Shown here piece by piece: positions 25,012 to 39,913 of a stretch of DNA of 64,000 nt. Source of the stretch: DATJBF01 sp035515475 (lineage in GTDB: Bacteria > Verrucomicrobiota > Verrucomicrobiia > Palsa-1439); contig DATJBF010000008.1 in NCBI GenBank assembly GCA_035515475.1, positions 1 through 64,000 of the forward strand. Reading direction: 5' to 3'. Within the stretch, counting starts at the first letter, position 1; the number at the start of each line of letters is the position of its first letter. Both the position numbers and the translations under genes were made by a program. The notes beneath the pieces were generated by a model. It was not told where the DNA came from. It made no database searches and saw only the letters and a list, made by a program, of their open reading frames with translations.

Positions 25012-25884
25012 TCAGCTTCCATAAAAACTTTCGGCGCCGATGCCGGTTTCTTGCCGGACACGCGCCGTGATGGCGTCGACTTCGGCATCGGACAGCGCCG
25101 TCACGAATTGCCACGCGGGCACGCCGTCCACCATCGTCATCGGCTTGCGGGCGATGGTGTAGACCTGGACGAGCTTGATCTGACCGCCCGCGGTGACGAT
25201 GTCACGCAACCGCTGACAGTAGGCGGTGATTTCCTCTGAACTCGGCCCTACACCGTGCACGTTCATGAACAGGCTCTGAATCACGATCGGCCGCGCTGCC
25301 GCGCAGGCCGTGATGTTTTTCAGGATCCGCGCAAGCGGGATTTTCGTGCGACTGATCAGTCTGAAATATTCTTCCGTGCCCGCATCGAGCTTCGCCCAGA
25401 CTTCACCGTTGGTCGCGTCCATGATTTCCAGGCCGCGTTTCACGTCGGCCCGGTCCAGTCCGCCCGCATCGGTGATGAGAACGATCTTCGCGTCCGGCGG
25501 TTTGGCGCGGGCGATCATCTCGATGGTTGCCGAGAAGTTGGGCAGCGTCGTCGGCTCGGCGTCCCCGCTGAGGGCGAAGTCGTTGAGCTGGAGCTTCTCC
25601 GGCGGCACGGAATCGAATGGCGGATGCTGCGCGAGTTCACCCGACTTCAGGATGTCCAGCATCGCGCGCAGTTCTTCCTCAGCGGCGGCCAGGTTGAAGT
25701 CCTGGACCGGGGAAGGCGCGGTGCGGTCCACCTGACAATAGATGCAGTCGAAATTGCAGACCTTGTCGGGATTGGTGTTGATGCCGATGGAAATGCCGTG
25801 GCTCCGCCGCGAGAGGACCGGATAGACGAACCGGAAGCTCTCCCAGTGACGCGGGTGTGATTTATGTGCCGGAAGGATGTCCAC
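25012..25884 (-). CDS. Radical SAM protein
   Basis: The protein has 290 residues. Residues about 46-53 carry the iron-sulfur motif C-x3-C-x2-C in CNFDCIYCQ, which binds the 4Fe-4S cluster that cleaves S-adenosylmethionine. FALSGDAEPTTLPNF is the expected GE-like region, and VQSLFMNVHGVGPS a later strand. Such short proteins without a C-terminal cluster domain are often annotated as Wyosine-type or generic radical SAM. The substrate cannot be read from the sequence. Confidence 0.85.
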   Translation of the reverse strand: MDILPAHKSHPRHWESFRFVYPVLSRRSHGISIGINTNPDKVCNFDCIYCQVDRTAPSPVQDFNLAAAEEELRAMLDILKSGELAQHPPFDSVPPEKLQLNDFALSGDAEPTTLPNFSATIEMIARAKPPDAKIVLITDAGGLDRADVKRGLEIMDATNGEVWAKLDAGTEEYFRLISRTKIPLARILKNITACAAARPIVIQSLFMNVHGVGPSSEEITAYCQRLRDIVTAGGQIKLVQVYTIARKPMTMVDGVPAWQFVTALSDAEVDAITARVRQETGIGAESFYGS

Positions 25885-25887
25885 GAC

Positions 25888-25965
25888 GGGAAATTATCCG
25901 CGGATTACGCGAATTGCACGGATGAAATATCCGCGGCCATCGGCGTCATCCGCGGTTCACTACAA
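25888..25965. repeat. Dispersed repeat with ATCCGCGG units
   Basis: ATCCGCGGATTACGCGAATT and two further ATCCGCGG units form an imperfect palindromic array. Its left part lies between genes. Its right part supplies the final codons and stop of the next minus-strand gene. Confidence 0.5.
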
Positions 25966-26464
25966 ACGCCAGCCGTTCCCGCGGATCGGCGGACTGTGGC
26001 GCGAGCGTGACCGTGGCACCGGCGAAAGCGTGTTTGACCACCGGTTCGAGTTGCTGGCGGGCTTCGACCGTATTGGGTGCCAGCAAACGATCGTTGCTAA
26101 ACACCTCAAACTCATCGGCGCGGAATTCGATCCCACCGAGTTTGGGTTCGGCTTCGAGAAGGCGGACGGCCGCCTGCGCCGATTCGAACGCGGTCTGGAG
26201 AGGGTTGGCGACGGGCTGTTTGCGGTAATAAACCAACCCCAGATGGTCGTCCGTTTGCTCCACGCTGAAGTTGCCTTCATGCGCCACGAGCAGGATGCCG
26301 GGTCCATTGTAGACGTGTGAGTAATCATGCACGTCGATCAGCAAATGCCCGGCGATCTTCTGCTGCTGGATCCACGAATGAAACACCGGGATGAAATCGC
26401 GGAGATCCACGGCCGCGGGATTCGCCGTGAAGATTTTCACGCCGAGTTTGTAAAGTTCTATCAT
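25946..26464 (-). CDS. Conserved-looking protein of unknown function next to the sulfite/nitrite reductase
   Basis: The protein has 172 residues from the ATG at 26464 (MIELYKLGVKIFTANPAAVD); a longer open frame runs over the reductase gene and is unlikely. There is no signal peptide or membrane helix. It has an alternating beta/alpha pattern with the motif HLLIDVHDYSHVYNGPG. The start is only 35 nt after the reductase stop on the same strand, so the two probably form an operon and act together. The last codons come from a dispersed repeat. Confidence 0.7.
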   Translation of the reverse strand: MIELYKLGVKIFTANPAAVDLRDFIPVFHSWIQQQKIAGHLLIDVHDYSHVYNGPGILLVAHEGNFSVEQTDDHLGLVYYRKQPVANPLQTAFESAQAAVRLLEAEPKLGGIEFRADEFEVFSNDRLLAPNTVEARQQLEPVVKHAFAGATVTLAPQSADPRERLAFVVNRG

Positions 26465-26499
26465 CGGTCGGTTTCTTGTAACGGTGAAAGCCTTCGGAG

Positions 26500-28749
26500 C
26501 TACAGTTTCAAATTCGCTGCCTTCTGTTCCCGCAATTTGTCGGCGCACGCGTGCGACGCGTCGATGAACAGTTGCGCTTCCTGGACGAGCCGATGGATCT
26601 CGTCGGGATCGAGCCGCGTCGGCGGATTCTCGTGGCGCTGCAGGAAATCCTGGGCGAACTTGCCGCCCACAAACCGGTCCCAAAACAGTTTCGGCTCGTA
26701 AAGACGCGTGCGGAATTCCTTGGCGATCGCGTCGGGATCGGCCGGCACGTCGTACCACAGTTCTTTCACCAGCGCGTGGGCGGCCTGCAACATCGATTGG
26801 TAAGCCAACGCGTCGGCGTTCGCCAAATCCTTGGCTTCGAGTTTGAGTTGCGCCTCGAAGCACAACCGCTCGGCGGCCTGCAAATCGAAGTCCAACCGCG
26901 ACACGACTTCACCGGCGCATTCGCCGACGCCCATGTCGCCCATGGTGAACTCGCGCGGGTCGTCCCAATCACTGTAGAACGACGGGTCGTTTTCGTACGG
27001 CGGCACTTCCATCAGGTCTTCCAGCATCTTGCGGCTCTCGGCTTTGCCGATCCGCGTGATGAACTCCTGAAAACTCTCGTTCCCCTGCCGTCCGTCGACG
27101 AACCGCTGCGTGATGCGGTCGACGACGTCCGGCACGCGCTTCGACGGCACCGAGCCGATGGCCAGGCCGTACGACCCGGCGTTATCTTTCCATTTGCCGC
27201 CGAGCAACACCTGGAAGTGCGGCACCTTGTGCTTGCCGATGGTGCGGCTGTTCCCGTAGAAACCGATATCGGCGACGTGATGTTGGCCGCAGGAGTTGAA
27301 GCAGCCGCTCATCTTGATCCGCAATCCTTGCACGGCTTTGTCGAGGGTGAAGAACTTCTCCGCCAACCGACCGCGGATTTCGCGCGCCAGCCCGCGCGAC
27401 GATGCAATCCCCAGTTTGCACGTGTCGGTGCCGGGGCAAGCAACCACGTCGAGAATCGTCCCCGCGCCGTGCTCGCCGAGGCCGATCTTCTTCAGTTCGC
27501 GGTAGAGCGCCGGCAGGTCGGCCTCGGTGATCCAGCGCAACACGATGTTCTGCTCGACCGTCGTGCGAATGTTGTCGCCGCTGAACTTCCGCGCGAGGTC
27601 GGCCAGTTGCCGCATCTGCCACGCCGTAATGTCGCCAATGGGCAGAGTGACCGTCGCCACCGCGTACCCGGGCTGGCGCTGACGGTAGACGTTGGTGTTG
27701 ACCCAGGCGTCGAAGCCTTCCGGATGTCCCGCCCCGGCGGGATTCAAGGAGGACGCGAGCTTACACGGTTTCTCGGCAAACTCATGGGCTTGCGGCAAAT
27801 ACGCCGTCCACCGCGGATCGTGCGGCAGAATCTGGCGCTCTTCCAGCACGAGCCGGCGAAATTCATCGATGCCGAGTTTCGCGACGAGGAACTTGATGCG
27901 GGCCCGAGACCGGTTCTGTTTCTCGCCGAGTCGGGCAAACACACGTGCGATCGCTTGAGCGATCGGCAACAACTCCTCTTCAGGGAGAAACTCGGCGAAG
28001 ACCTTCGCCTGATACGGCACCGGTCCGAGTCCGCCGCCGACAAACAACTTGAAGCCGCGCTGGCCGTCGCGGATCTGGGCGATGGCGCCGAGGTCGTGCA
28101 TGGTGACGAGTCCGCAGGCTTCCTGTTCGCAGCCGGAAAAGGCAGGCTTGAATTTGCGTCCGAAATCCTGCGTGTCGGGATGCCCGAGCAAGAACCGCGA
28201 CAACGCTTTCGCGTAGGGTGTGACGTCGAACGCCTCGGTATGGCAGGCGCCGGCCAGCGGGCAGGCGGTGACATTGCGCACCGCGTTGCCGCAGGCTTCG
28301 CGGGTGGTGATGCCGACCGACGCCAGCCGCCGCATGATCGTCGGGGTATCGTCGATGTGAACGAAATGAAGTTGAAAATCCTGTCGCGTGGTGACGTGCA
28401 GAATGCCGTCGGCATATTCTTCCGCGACGTCGGCGAGCATTTCCATTTGCTCGGCCGTCAGTCCGCCGAACGGGATCTTGATCCGCTGCATGCCGGGCGC
28501 GTCCCACATCGTGTCCGGGCCTTTGGTGAGCGTGCCCGATGGATAATTCAGGTGCTGGGTCTTGATGCCGTCGTGGCGCTGGCCGTTGTCGTAGCGCTGG
28601 CCGTACGCACCCCGGCGCAGGCGGGTCTCGGCAAACAACTTCTCGTCGATCTTGCCGAGTTTCCGCAGTTCGAGCTGGGTCTCGTACACGTCGATCTCCT
28701 GAGCGAGTTCGACGGGAATGCGACCAGCCAGCGTGTCTTTCCAGGTCAT
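26500..28749 (-). CDS. Siroheme- and 4Fe-4S-dependent sulfite/nitrite reductase with C-terminal extension
   Basis: The protein has 749 residues from the ATG at 28749. Two nitrite/sulfite reductase repeats are present: ferredoxin-like halves around LTKGPDTMWDAPGMQRIKIP and VNTNVYRQRQPGYAVATVTL, and the cluster ligands in C-x5-C (CPGTDTC, near residue 437) and C-x3-C (GCFNSCG, near 484). It reduces sulfite or nitrite with six electrons, probably from ferredoxin. The usual length is 500-570; about 190 extra C-terminal residues are helical and acidic, with GVGECAGEV and a long Leu/Ala-rich stretch. Sulfite versus nitrite cannot be decided from sequence alone. A small gene follows at 35 nt. Confidence 0.88.
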   Translation of the reverse strand: MTWKDTLAGRIPVELAQEIDVYETQLELRKLGKIDEKLFAETRLRRGAYGQRYDNGQRHDGIKTQHLNYPSGTLTKGPDTMWDAPGMQRIKIPFGGLTAEQMEMLADVAEEYADGILHVTTRQDFQLHFVHIDDTPTIMRRLASVGITTREACGNAVRNVTACPLAGACHTEAFDVTPYAKALSRFLLGHPDTQDFGRKFKPAFSGCEQEACGLVTMHDLGAIAQIRDGQRGFKLFVGGGLGPVPYQAKVFAEFLPEEELLPIAQAIARVFARLGEKQNRSRARIKFLVAKLGIDEFRRLVLEERQILPHDPRWTAYLPQAHEFAEKPCKLASSLNPAGAGHPEGFDAWVNTNVYRQRQPGYAVATVTLPIGDITAWQMRQLADLARKFSGDNIRTTVEQNIVLRWITEADLPALYRELKKIGLGEHGAGTILDVVACPGTDTCKLGIASSRGLAREIRGRLAEKFFTLDKAVQGLRIKMSGCFNSCGQHHVADIGFYGNSRTIGKHKVPHFQVLLGGKWKDNAGSYGLAIGSVPSKRVPDVVDRITQRFVDGRQGNESFQEFITRIGKAESRKMLEDLMEVPPYENDPSFYSDWDDPREFTMGDMGVGECAGEVVSRLDFDLQAAERLCFEAQLKLEAKDLANADALAYQSMLQAAHALVKELWYDVPADPDAIAKEFRTRLYEPKLFWDRFVGGKFAQDFLQRHENPPTRLDPDEIHRLVQEAQLFIDASHACADKLREQKAANLKL

Positions 28750-28832
28750 GCCCGAACCAATTTGTCGCAAATTCCCCGGAACACAACAAGAAAGTCGTGG
28801 TTTCCACGCCCAATTCTGAGCGAGCCGCCTAG

Positions 28833-28918
28833 GATTCACCACCAAGATCACGAAGGCCACGAAGCTCCCAAGCTTCAGGGAAACCTTCGTGCTCTTCGTG
28901 CACTTCGTGGTAAACTCC
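28833..28918. repeat. Dispersed repeat with TTCGTG/CACGAAG arms
   Basis: ATCACGAAGGCCACGAAGCT and CTTCGTGCTCTTCGTGCACT lie in opposite orientation around a GCTTCAGGG centre. The array ends a few nt before the era start codon and is related to 24949-25003. Confidence 0.55.
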
Positions 28919-28923
28919 GAGTC

Positions 28924-29871
28924 GTGGGACAACAATCGGCGTCCAATCTCAAGTCCGGCTTCGCCGTGCTCGTTGGCCGGACCAACGTCGGCAAGTCCAC
29001 GCTGCTCAACGCGCTGGTGGGCACCAAGATCGCCATCGTCACACCCAAACCGCAGACCACGCGCGACACATACCACGGCATCGTGACCCGGCCTGAAGGC
29101 CAGATCGTTTTCGTGGATACGCCCGGCATTTTCAAGACGCAACCGAGCAAACTCGTCCAGAACCTCCACCACAAAGTCCGCGACGCGATCGAGGACATCG
29201 ATGTGGTTATCCACGTCGTGGATCCCACGCGCGCCATCGGCGTCGAAGACCAGCGCGTCAACGATATGGTCGACCACATGGCCAAACCGAAAATTCTTGT
29301 GCTGAACAAGAGTGACCTGCCGGACCGCTACTACCGGGAGACGTGGCTCGAACGCGCCAAAGCGGCCGCTTTTGGTGGCACAGGCGCCTGCGCTGAGCCC
29401 AGCCGAAACGTCCCTGCCTGTGGTCGGTATGTTTCCGTCGTCGAACTCTCCGCGCTCACGGGCAAGAACGTCGAGTTGCTCATCCAAGCCATCTTGCGTC
29501 ACCTGCCGGTCGGTCCGCTGCAATATCCGGACGGCCAGGTCACCAACGTCACCAATGAATTCTGGATCGGCGAACTCATCCGCGAAAAGCTTTACCTTCA
29601 AACCTCGCAGGAGGTTCCCTACACCGCCAGCGTTGTGGTCGAACAGGTCGAAGACCGCAAGGACAAGACCGGCAAACCGCTGCTCTACATCAAGGCCGTC
29701 ATCCTCACGACCGACGACCGTCACCAACGCATGCTCATCGGGCAGGGGGGCAAGAAGATCAAAGACATCGGCAGCGCCGCGCGCAAAGAACTCGAAGTCG
29801 CCATGAACAAGAAAGTCTTCCTCGACCTCGACGTGCTCGTGGACGAGGAGTGGATGGAGCGGCTCAGCTGA
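28924..29871 (+). CDS. era: Era GTPase (ribosome small-subunit assembly)
   Basis: The protein has 315 residues from the GTG at 28924; the longer open frame is antisense to the reductase. G1 is GRTNVGKST, G3 is DTPG, G4 is NKSD and G5 lies in SALTG. A C-terminal KH domain includes LIGQGGKKIKDIGSAARKEL. Era binds 16S rRNA and helps mature the 30S subunit. Just before SALTG there is an extra stretch of about 17 residues (GTGACAEPSRNVPACGR) not expected in Era; the DNA under it has repeat character. Frame and motifs are otherwise intact. Confidence 0.93.
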   Translation: MGQQSASNLKSGFAVLVGRTNVGKSTLLNALVGTKIAIVTPKPQTTRDTYHGIVTRPEGQIVFVDTPGIFKTQPSKLVQNLHHKVRDAIEDIDVVIHVVDPTRAIGVEDQRVNDMVDHMAKPKILVLNKSDLPDRYYRETWLERAKAAAFGGTGACAEPSRNVPACGRYVSVVELSALTGKNVELLIQAILRHLPVGPLQYPDGQVTNVTNEFWIGELIREKLYLQTSQEVPYTASVVVEQVEDRKDKTGKPLLYIKAVILTTDDRHQRMLIGQGGKKIKDIGSAARKELEVAMNKKVFLDLDVLVDEEWMERLS

Positions 29872-29875
29872 CCGT

Positions 29876-30463
29876 GTGGTAGATTATCGCGTGGCCCGGC
29901 GCGCGGCGAAATCAACGGTGGTTCTCACGATCGGTCATTCGACGCATCCACTGGATGAATTCATCGCCCTGCTGAAAGCGCACGACGTGAAGCAGCTGGT
30001 GGATGTCCGAACGGTGCCGCGTTCGCGGCATAATCCGCAGTTCAACTCCGACACGTTGCCAGTTGCGCTGCGCGCCGCTCGGATCGATTACACGCATTTG
30101 CCCGGGCTTGGTGGACTGCGGCACGCTCGCCAGGATTCGCCCAACACCGGTTGGCGCAATGCCAGCTTTCGTGGATTTGCCGATTACATGCAGACGCCGC
30201 AATTCGAACGGGCGCTGGGCGACCTCCTGGACGTCGCGAAGAAGAAGCCGGTGGCCATCATGTGCGCCGAAGCGGTTCCGTGGCGCTGTCATCGCTCGCT
30301 GATTTCCGATGCTCTTACCGTCCGAGGCATCAGGGTTGAGCACATTACCAGCGTGACGCACCGCCAACAGCACAAGCTCACCCCGTTCGCCAGAGTCGTG
30401 GGCCGGCAGATCACTTACCCGCCGGATTCGGTCCAGACGACCTTGGATTTGAAGAACCCGTGA
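29876..30463 (+). CDS. DUF488 family protein
   Basis: The protein has 195 residues if it starts at the GTG 29876; a GTG at 29891 is also possible. The family pattern is clear: TIGHSTHPLDEFIALLKAH, LVDVRTVPRSRHNPQFN, LPGLGG and CAEAVPWRCHRSLISDAL. The start lies 5 nt after the era stop, so it is probably co-transcribed. DUF488 proteins are small and cytosolic with no settled function. Confidence 0.87.
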   Translation: MVDYRVARRAAKSTVVLTIGHSTHPLDEFIALLKAHDVKQLVDVRTVPRSRHNPQFNSDTLPVALRAARIDYTHLPGLGGLRHARQDSPNTGWRNASFRGFADYMQTPQFERALGDLLDVAKKKPVAIMCAEAVPWRCHRSLISDALTVRGIRVEHITSVTHRQQHKLTPFARVVGRQITYPPDSVQTTLDLKNP

Positions 30464-30487
30464 ATTCTTGCAGGCGGTTCCCGGTTT

Positions 30488-30525
30488 CCTTCGGGAGGTT
30501 CTTCGCTTCGCTCAGAATGACAGGT
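30488..30525. repeat. Dispersed repeat upstream of uvrA (TTCGCTCAGAATGACA family)
   Basis: GAGGTTCTTCGCTTCGCTCA followed by GAATGACA matches, with few changes, the stretches inside uvrA at 31825-31852 and 32982-33008. This copy is intergenic. Confidence 0.65.
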
Positions 30526-30559
30526 GGGGCTGGATGCGCTAGAGTAGCACGCGGCGAGT

Positions 30560-36334
<5,775 letters not shown>

Positions 36335-36402
36335 CGCGCTGCGGGACCGCAACCGGGGAACCCTCTGCGGCAATCGGTTTCGATTGACTGGTTCGTCTCC
36401 CT

Positions 36403-38832
36403 TTACCCGGTGCTTTTCATACCGAAGGCCACCCCGTTCACGGTGAGGGCGAGCAACCGACGGAGCTTCTCGGCGTTCGGTGATTCGCGGGCCCGGCGCC
36501 AGCGTGGCAGGAAGCGAATCTGCAGGTAGTTGAGCGGATCGATATAGGGATTGCGGAGTCGGATCGACTCGGCCAGCACGGGTTGATTGGCAAGCAGAGC
36601 ACCACGCTGGTTGACACTGAGCACCATCCGAACGGAGCGATGATACGCGTCCTCGATCAACCCGAGAATCTTGCGGCGGACGCCCACATCCTGGACCAGC
36701 GACGCGTACCGCCCGGCGATGTACAGGTCGGTTTTCGCGAGTGACACCTCGGCGTTGTCGAGTACTGCGGCGAAAAACGGCCAGCCGGCATACATCTCGC
36801 GCAAGCAGGCCAAACCGTCGGGTTGATGATGAACGAATTCCTCCAGCGCGTGGCCGACGCCGTACCAAGCGCCGAGCAGGTGGCGTGATTGCGTCCACGC
36901 GAACACCCACGGGATGGCGCGCAATTGACGCAGGTCGGTCGTCTGTTGTCGGCGGCTGGGGCGCGAGCCGATGCGCAGATGTTCGATGAGGTCGATCGGC
37001 GTCGCATGCCAGAAATACTCCTGGAACTCCGGCGTTCGATAAACCAACTGTTGGTAGGACTCGAATGCGGTCCGCGCCATCTCAGCCATCCATTGTTCCC
37101 AATCCGTGATTCTGGTCGGATCGACGCGCGGCGGCAGGCAGTTGGCGGCAATGACCGCCGAGGTAAGCTGTTCGAGGTTGCGCTGCGCAATCAGCGGGTT
37201 GGAGTATTTCAGCGAGATGACTTCGCCCTGTTCGGTGATGCGGATCCGGCCGCCGTGGGCGGCGAACCGTTGCGCTCGCAGGCTGCGATGGCTCGCGCCG
37301 CCGCCGCGGTCGATGGATCCGCCCTTGCCATGGAAAAAACGCAACTTCACGCCGCACTCGTCGGCCAGCAGCGCCAATTCCTTTTGCGCGCGATACAAGG
37401 ACCAGTTGGCGGCGAGGTAGCCGCCGTCCTTGTTCGAGTCCGAATAGCCGAGCATGATTTCCTGCACGTCGTCGCGGGTCGCCAGATGGGTCCGGTAACC
37501 GGCGTTGCTCCACAAATCGCGTATGATCTGCGGCGCCCGGTCGAGGTCGTCGATGGTTTCGAACAGCGGCACCACGTCGATGTGTCGCAATTTCGCGCGA
37601 CCCGCGAGTTGCCACACCGTTCGGATATCGTCGGCTTCGCGCGTCATGCTCAGGATGAAGTGATTGGCTGCCGCGACGCCGTGCTCGCGCTGGATGTGCC
37701 GGATGCACTGCAGTTCGGTCAGCAGTTCGTCCGGTGCGTCCGCCAACCGACGGCTGTCGTCCCGGAAATCCAGTTCGGCGAGGTGGAACCCAAACACTTT
37801 GGCCTGGGTGATGAGACGCGCCAACCGGCCCGACGCGGCGCGGTGTGCGTGCTGGCGGTGAAGTCCGTCATGGATCTGTTCGAGGTCACCGACGAATTCC
37901 GCGGGCCGGAGGTAGCGCCCGCGCAGTTTGCGGCGGATCGCGACGAGTTGTTTGCGGAAGGTTTCGCCCGGTTGAAACGGATCGCGTCCGGGTGTGGACC
38001 GGCGGCCGCGCGGCGACGAGTGCGTGAGTTCTTCGAGAAGCTTCTCGCATTGCCGGTCGTAGTCGGTGCGAAGACGGCTGCGGTGGAGCGTGGCGGTGAG
38101 CAAGCTGATCTCCGGCGTGACGAACGGGTTCCCGTCCCGGTCGCCGCCGACCCACGACGCGAAGGTGAGGAACGAACGGGTCCGCTGCACGTCGGGATAA
38201 CACGCGGCCAACTCGGCATCGAACGTGGCATAAAACCGGGCCACGGTCTCGAAAATCGCGTGGTCGAAGAAGAAGAGCGTGTTCTCCACTTCGTCGAGCG
38301 GGCCGACCTTGCGCTCCCGGACTTCCTGCGTTTGCCAGAGCGATTCGAGGATTTCGTCGGGATCGTCCAGATGACGGGCCAAGCGCAGAATCTGGTTCAG
38401 CACCGTGCGGCGTTTGGCTTCGGTCGGGTGCGCGGTGAGGACCGGCTGGATTTCCAGCGCATTCAGGCAATGCTGCAACGTTTTGGACGAAACGTTGGCG
38501 CGGTTGAGTTCGTGAAACAACCAGCGCAACGATTGGGTGGGCGACGAACTCGACTGCAGGTGACGGATGCGGGCGCGCTCTTCGCAGAGGTTCACGACCT
38601 GGAAGAAGAGGCTGAACGCGTGGGCGACCTGGTTCGCCTCGGTGATGGTTAACCGGGCGATGAGGCGCCGCTTGCTCCGGATGGAGGCGAGATCGTGGTT
38701 GTCGCGGATGGCCTTCGCGAGCTTGCGGATCTGTTCGATGTGGTCGAACACGCGGTCGCCGGCCTGTTCGCGAATGATCGCGCCCAGCCGGGTGGTCAGA
38801 AAGCGGACTTCATGCTTAAGCTGAGCATCCAC
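36403..38832 (-). CDS. ppc: Phosphoenolpyruvate carboxylase
   Basis: The protein has 809 residues from the GTG at 38832, 15 nt after the HAD stop; the longer frame overlaps the HAD gene. It adds bicarbonate to PEP to give oxaloacetate. The catalytic His is in LTAHPTEAKRR; GGDRDGNPFVT, LGYSDSNKDGGYLAANW and FFHGKGGSIDRGGG are all present, and the C-terminus GMKSTG matches the usual GMRNTG. The family is usually 870-930 residues, so this is on the short side. It closes a four-gene minus-strand operon. Confidence 0.94.
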   Translation of the reverse strand: MDAQLKHEVRFLTTRLGAIIREQAGDRVFDHIEQIRKLAKAIRDNHDLASIRSKRRLIARLTITEANQVAHAFSLFFQVVNLCEERARIRHLQSSSSPTQSLRWLFHELNRANVSSKTLQHCLNALEIQPVLTAHPTEAKRRTVLNQILRLARHLDDPDEILESLWQTQEVRERKVGPLDEVENTLFFFDHAIFETVARFYATFDAELAACYPDVQRTRSFLTFASWVGGDRDGNPFVTPEISLLTATLHRSRLRTDYDRQCEKLLEELTHSSPRGRRSTPGRDPFQPGETFRKQLVAIRRKLRGRYLRPAEFVGDLEQIHDGLHRQHAHRAASGRLARLITQAKVFGFHLAELDFRDDSRRLADAPDELLTELQCIRHIQREHGVAAANHFILSMTREADDIRTVWQLAGRAKLRHIDVVPLFETIDDLDRAPQIIRDLWSNAGYRTHLATRDDVQEIMLGYSDSNKDGGYLAANWSLYRAQKELALLADECGVKLRFFHGKGGSIDRGGGASHRSLRAQRFAAHGGRIRITEQGEVISLKYSNPLIAQRNLEQLTSAVIAANCLPPRVDPTRITDWEQWMAEMARTAFESYQQLVYRTPEFQEYFWHATPIDLIEHLRIGSRPSRRQQTTDLRQLRAIPWVFAWTQSRHLLGAWYGVGHALEEFVHHQPDGLACLREMYAGWPFFAAVLDNAEVSLAKTDLYIAGRYASLVQDVGVRRKILGLIEDAYHRSVRMVLSVNQRGALLANQPVLAESIRLRNPYIDPLNYLQIRFLPRWRRARESPNAEKLRRLLALTVNGVAFGMKSTG

Positions 38833-38846
38833 GCCAGTGCCGTGGA

Positions 38847-39488
38847 CTATAGCAGAAGACGGCGGACGTCGTCGTAGTTTTTCGCGATGAAATCGGCTTG
38901 CTGGAGCTGTTCGGGAGGCAGGCTGGTGGTGAGGCCGATACAGGTCATGCCGGCCATTTTCGCTGCTTGGACACCCAGGGCGGCGTCCTCGATGACGCAG
39001 CACTGCGAGGGGCGCACGCCGAGACGCTGGGCCGCGGTGAAATAAATCTCCGGATCGGGCTTGGTAAAGCGAATGTCTTCGTAACCCACGATGACGTTGA
39101 AGTGGGGGCGCAAGCCGCTGAATTCCATGACGACATCGATGACGCTGTGGAAATTGCTCGAGGCGATGGCGAGCTTGTAGTGCCGGGCAAGTTCCGGCAC
39201 GAGCGAATGTAATTCCTTGAACACGGGCTGCCGCTCACGCAGGTAACGCACGAAGTACTTCAGCTTCCGTCGGGTGAGATCTTCCAGTTCGAACGGCAGC
39301 TTGTGTTTCTCGATGAAATCCTGGAGCAACACTTTGTCCGAGCGGCCGTAGTACTCGTGGAACACGATGCCGTGGTCGTGTTTGCGGCCGAGTTCGTCGA
39401 ACAACGCTTCGAACGCCTTTTTGTGGAGCGGCTCGCTGTCCACGATCACGCCGTCCATGTCGAACACGATCGCCGAGAATCGTTTCAT
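38847..39488 (-). CDS. HAD-family hydrolase (beta-phosphoglucomutase-like)
   Basis: The protein has 213 residues. Motif I FDMDGVIVDSEPLH provides the nucleophilic Asp and marks the subfamily with a helical cap. Motif II is ASSN, motif III lies in RFTKPDPEIY with the Lys, and motif IV in CVIEDAALGVQAAKMAG. Likely substrates are small sugar phosphates. Its ATG overlaps the stop of the preceding membrane protein gene by four nt, and ppc begins 15 nt after its stop. Confidence 0.88.
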   Translation of the reverse strand: MKRFSAIVFDMDGVIVDSEPLHKKAFEALFDELGRKHDHGIVFHEYYGRSDKVLLQDFIEKHKLPFELEDLTRRKLKYFVRYLRERQPVFKELHSLVPELARHYKLAIASSNFHSVIDVVMEFSGLRPHFNVIVGYEDIRFTKPDPEIYFTAAQRLGVRPSQCCVIEDAALGVQAAKMAGMTCIGLTTSLPPEQLQQADFIAKNYDDVRRLLL

Positions 39489-39868
39489 CCGCGGTAGACG
39501 CGAACCTCGACGGCGTCGGGTTTGAGGAACAGATTCAGGAGGATGCTGATGATGCTGATGACCAGCGCGCCGCCGACGGCCGTCCAGAATCCTTCCACGT
39601 GGAACGCGGGGATGAGCCAGCTCACGAGTTTGAGCATCGCGGCGTTGATGACCAGCGTGAACAGGCCGAGCGTGAGAATGTTGATCGGCAACGTGAGAAG
39701 GATGATCAGCGGCCGCAGGTACGTGTTCACGAGCGCCAGCATCACAGCGGCCGCGATGGTGGCCTGCGTGGTTTCCAGCCAGATGTGACGGAACAAGGCT
39801 TCAGCCACCAGCAGCGCCAGAGCGTTGATCGCCAGTTTGGTAACCAGGATGAGCAGGCGTCGTCCCAT
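39485..39868 (-). CDS. Small four-helix membrane protein (phage holin family IV/DUF360 type)
   Basis: The protein has 127 residues with about four membrane helices. The sequence NTYLRPLIILLTLPINILTL is the signature of the family often called phage holin family or Mycobacterium 4TM. Despite the name these are chromosomal proteins of unknown role, and nothing here suggests a phage. Its stop overlaps the HAD start (ATGA). Confidence 0.85.
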   Translation of the reverse strand: MGRRLLILVTKLAINALALLVAEALFRHIWLETTQATIAAAVMLALVNTYLRPLIILLTLPINILTLGLFTLVINAAMLKLVSWLIPAFHVEGFWTAVGGALVISIISILLNLFLKPDAVEVRVYRG

Positions 39869-39877
39869 GACGAGGAT

Positions 39878-39906
39878 GTAACCACAGGCGGGGACGGTGG
39901 CGCCAC
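39878..39906. repeat. Short dispersed repeat with CCACAGGCGGGGACGGTGGC
   Basis: This intergenic stretch resembles the reverse complement of the extra stretch in era at 29374-29425 (CCACAGGCAGGGACG there). It has an internal GGTGGCGCCACC palindrome. Confidence 0.4.
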
Positions 39907-39913
39907 CGAAAAA

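Noticed and set aside
26551..28923. A long plus-strand frame running into era as a 1106-aa protein
   Set aside because: The upstream 790 codons are antisense to the siroheme reductase. Era proper starts at the GTG at 28924.
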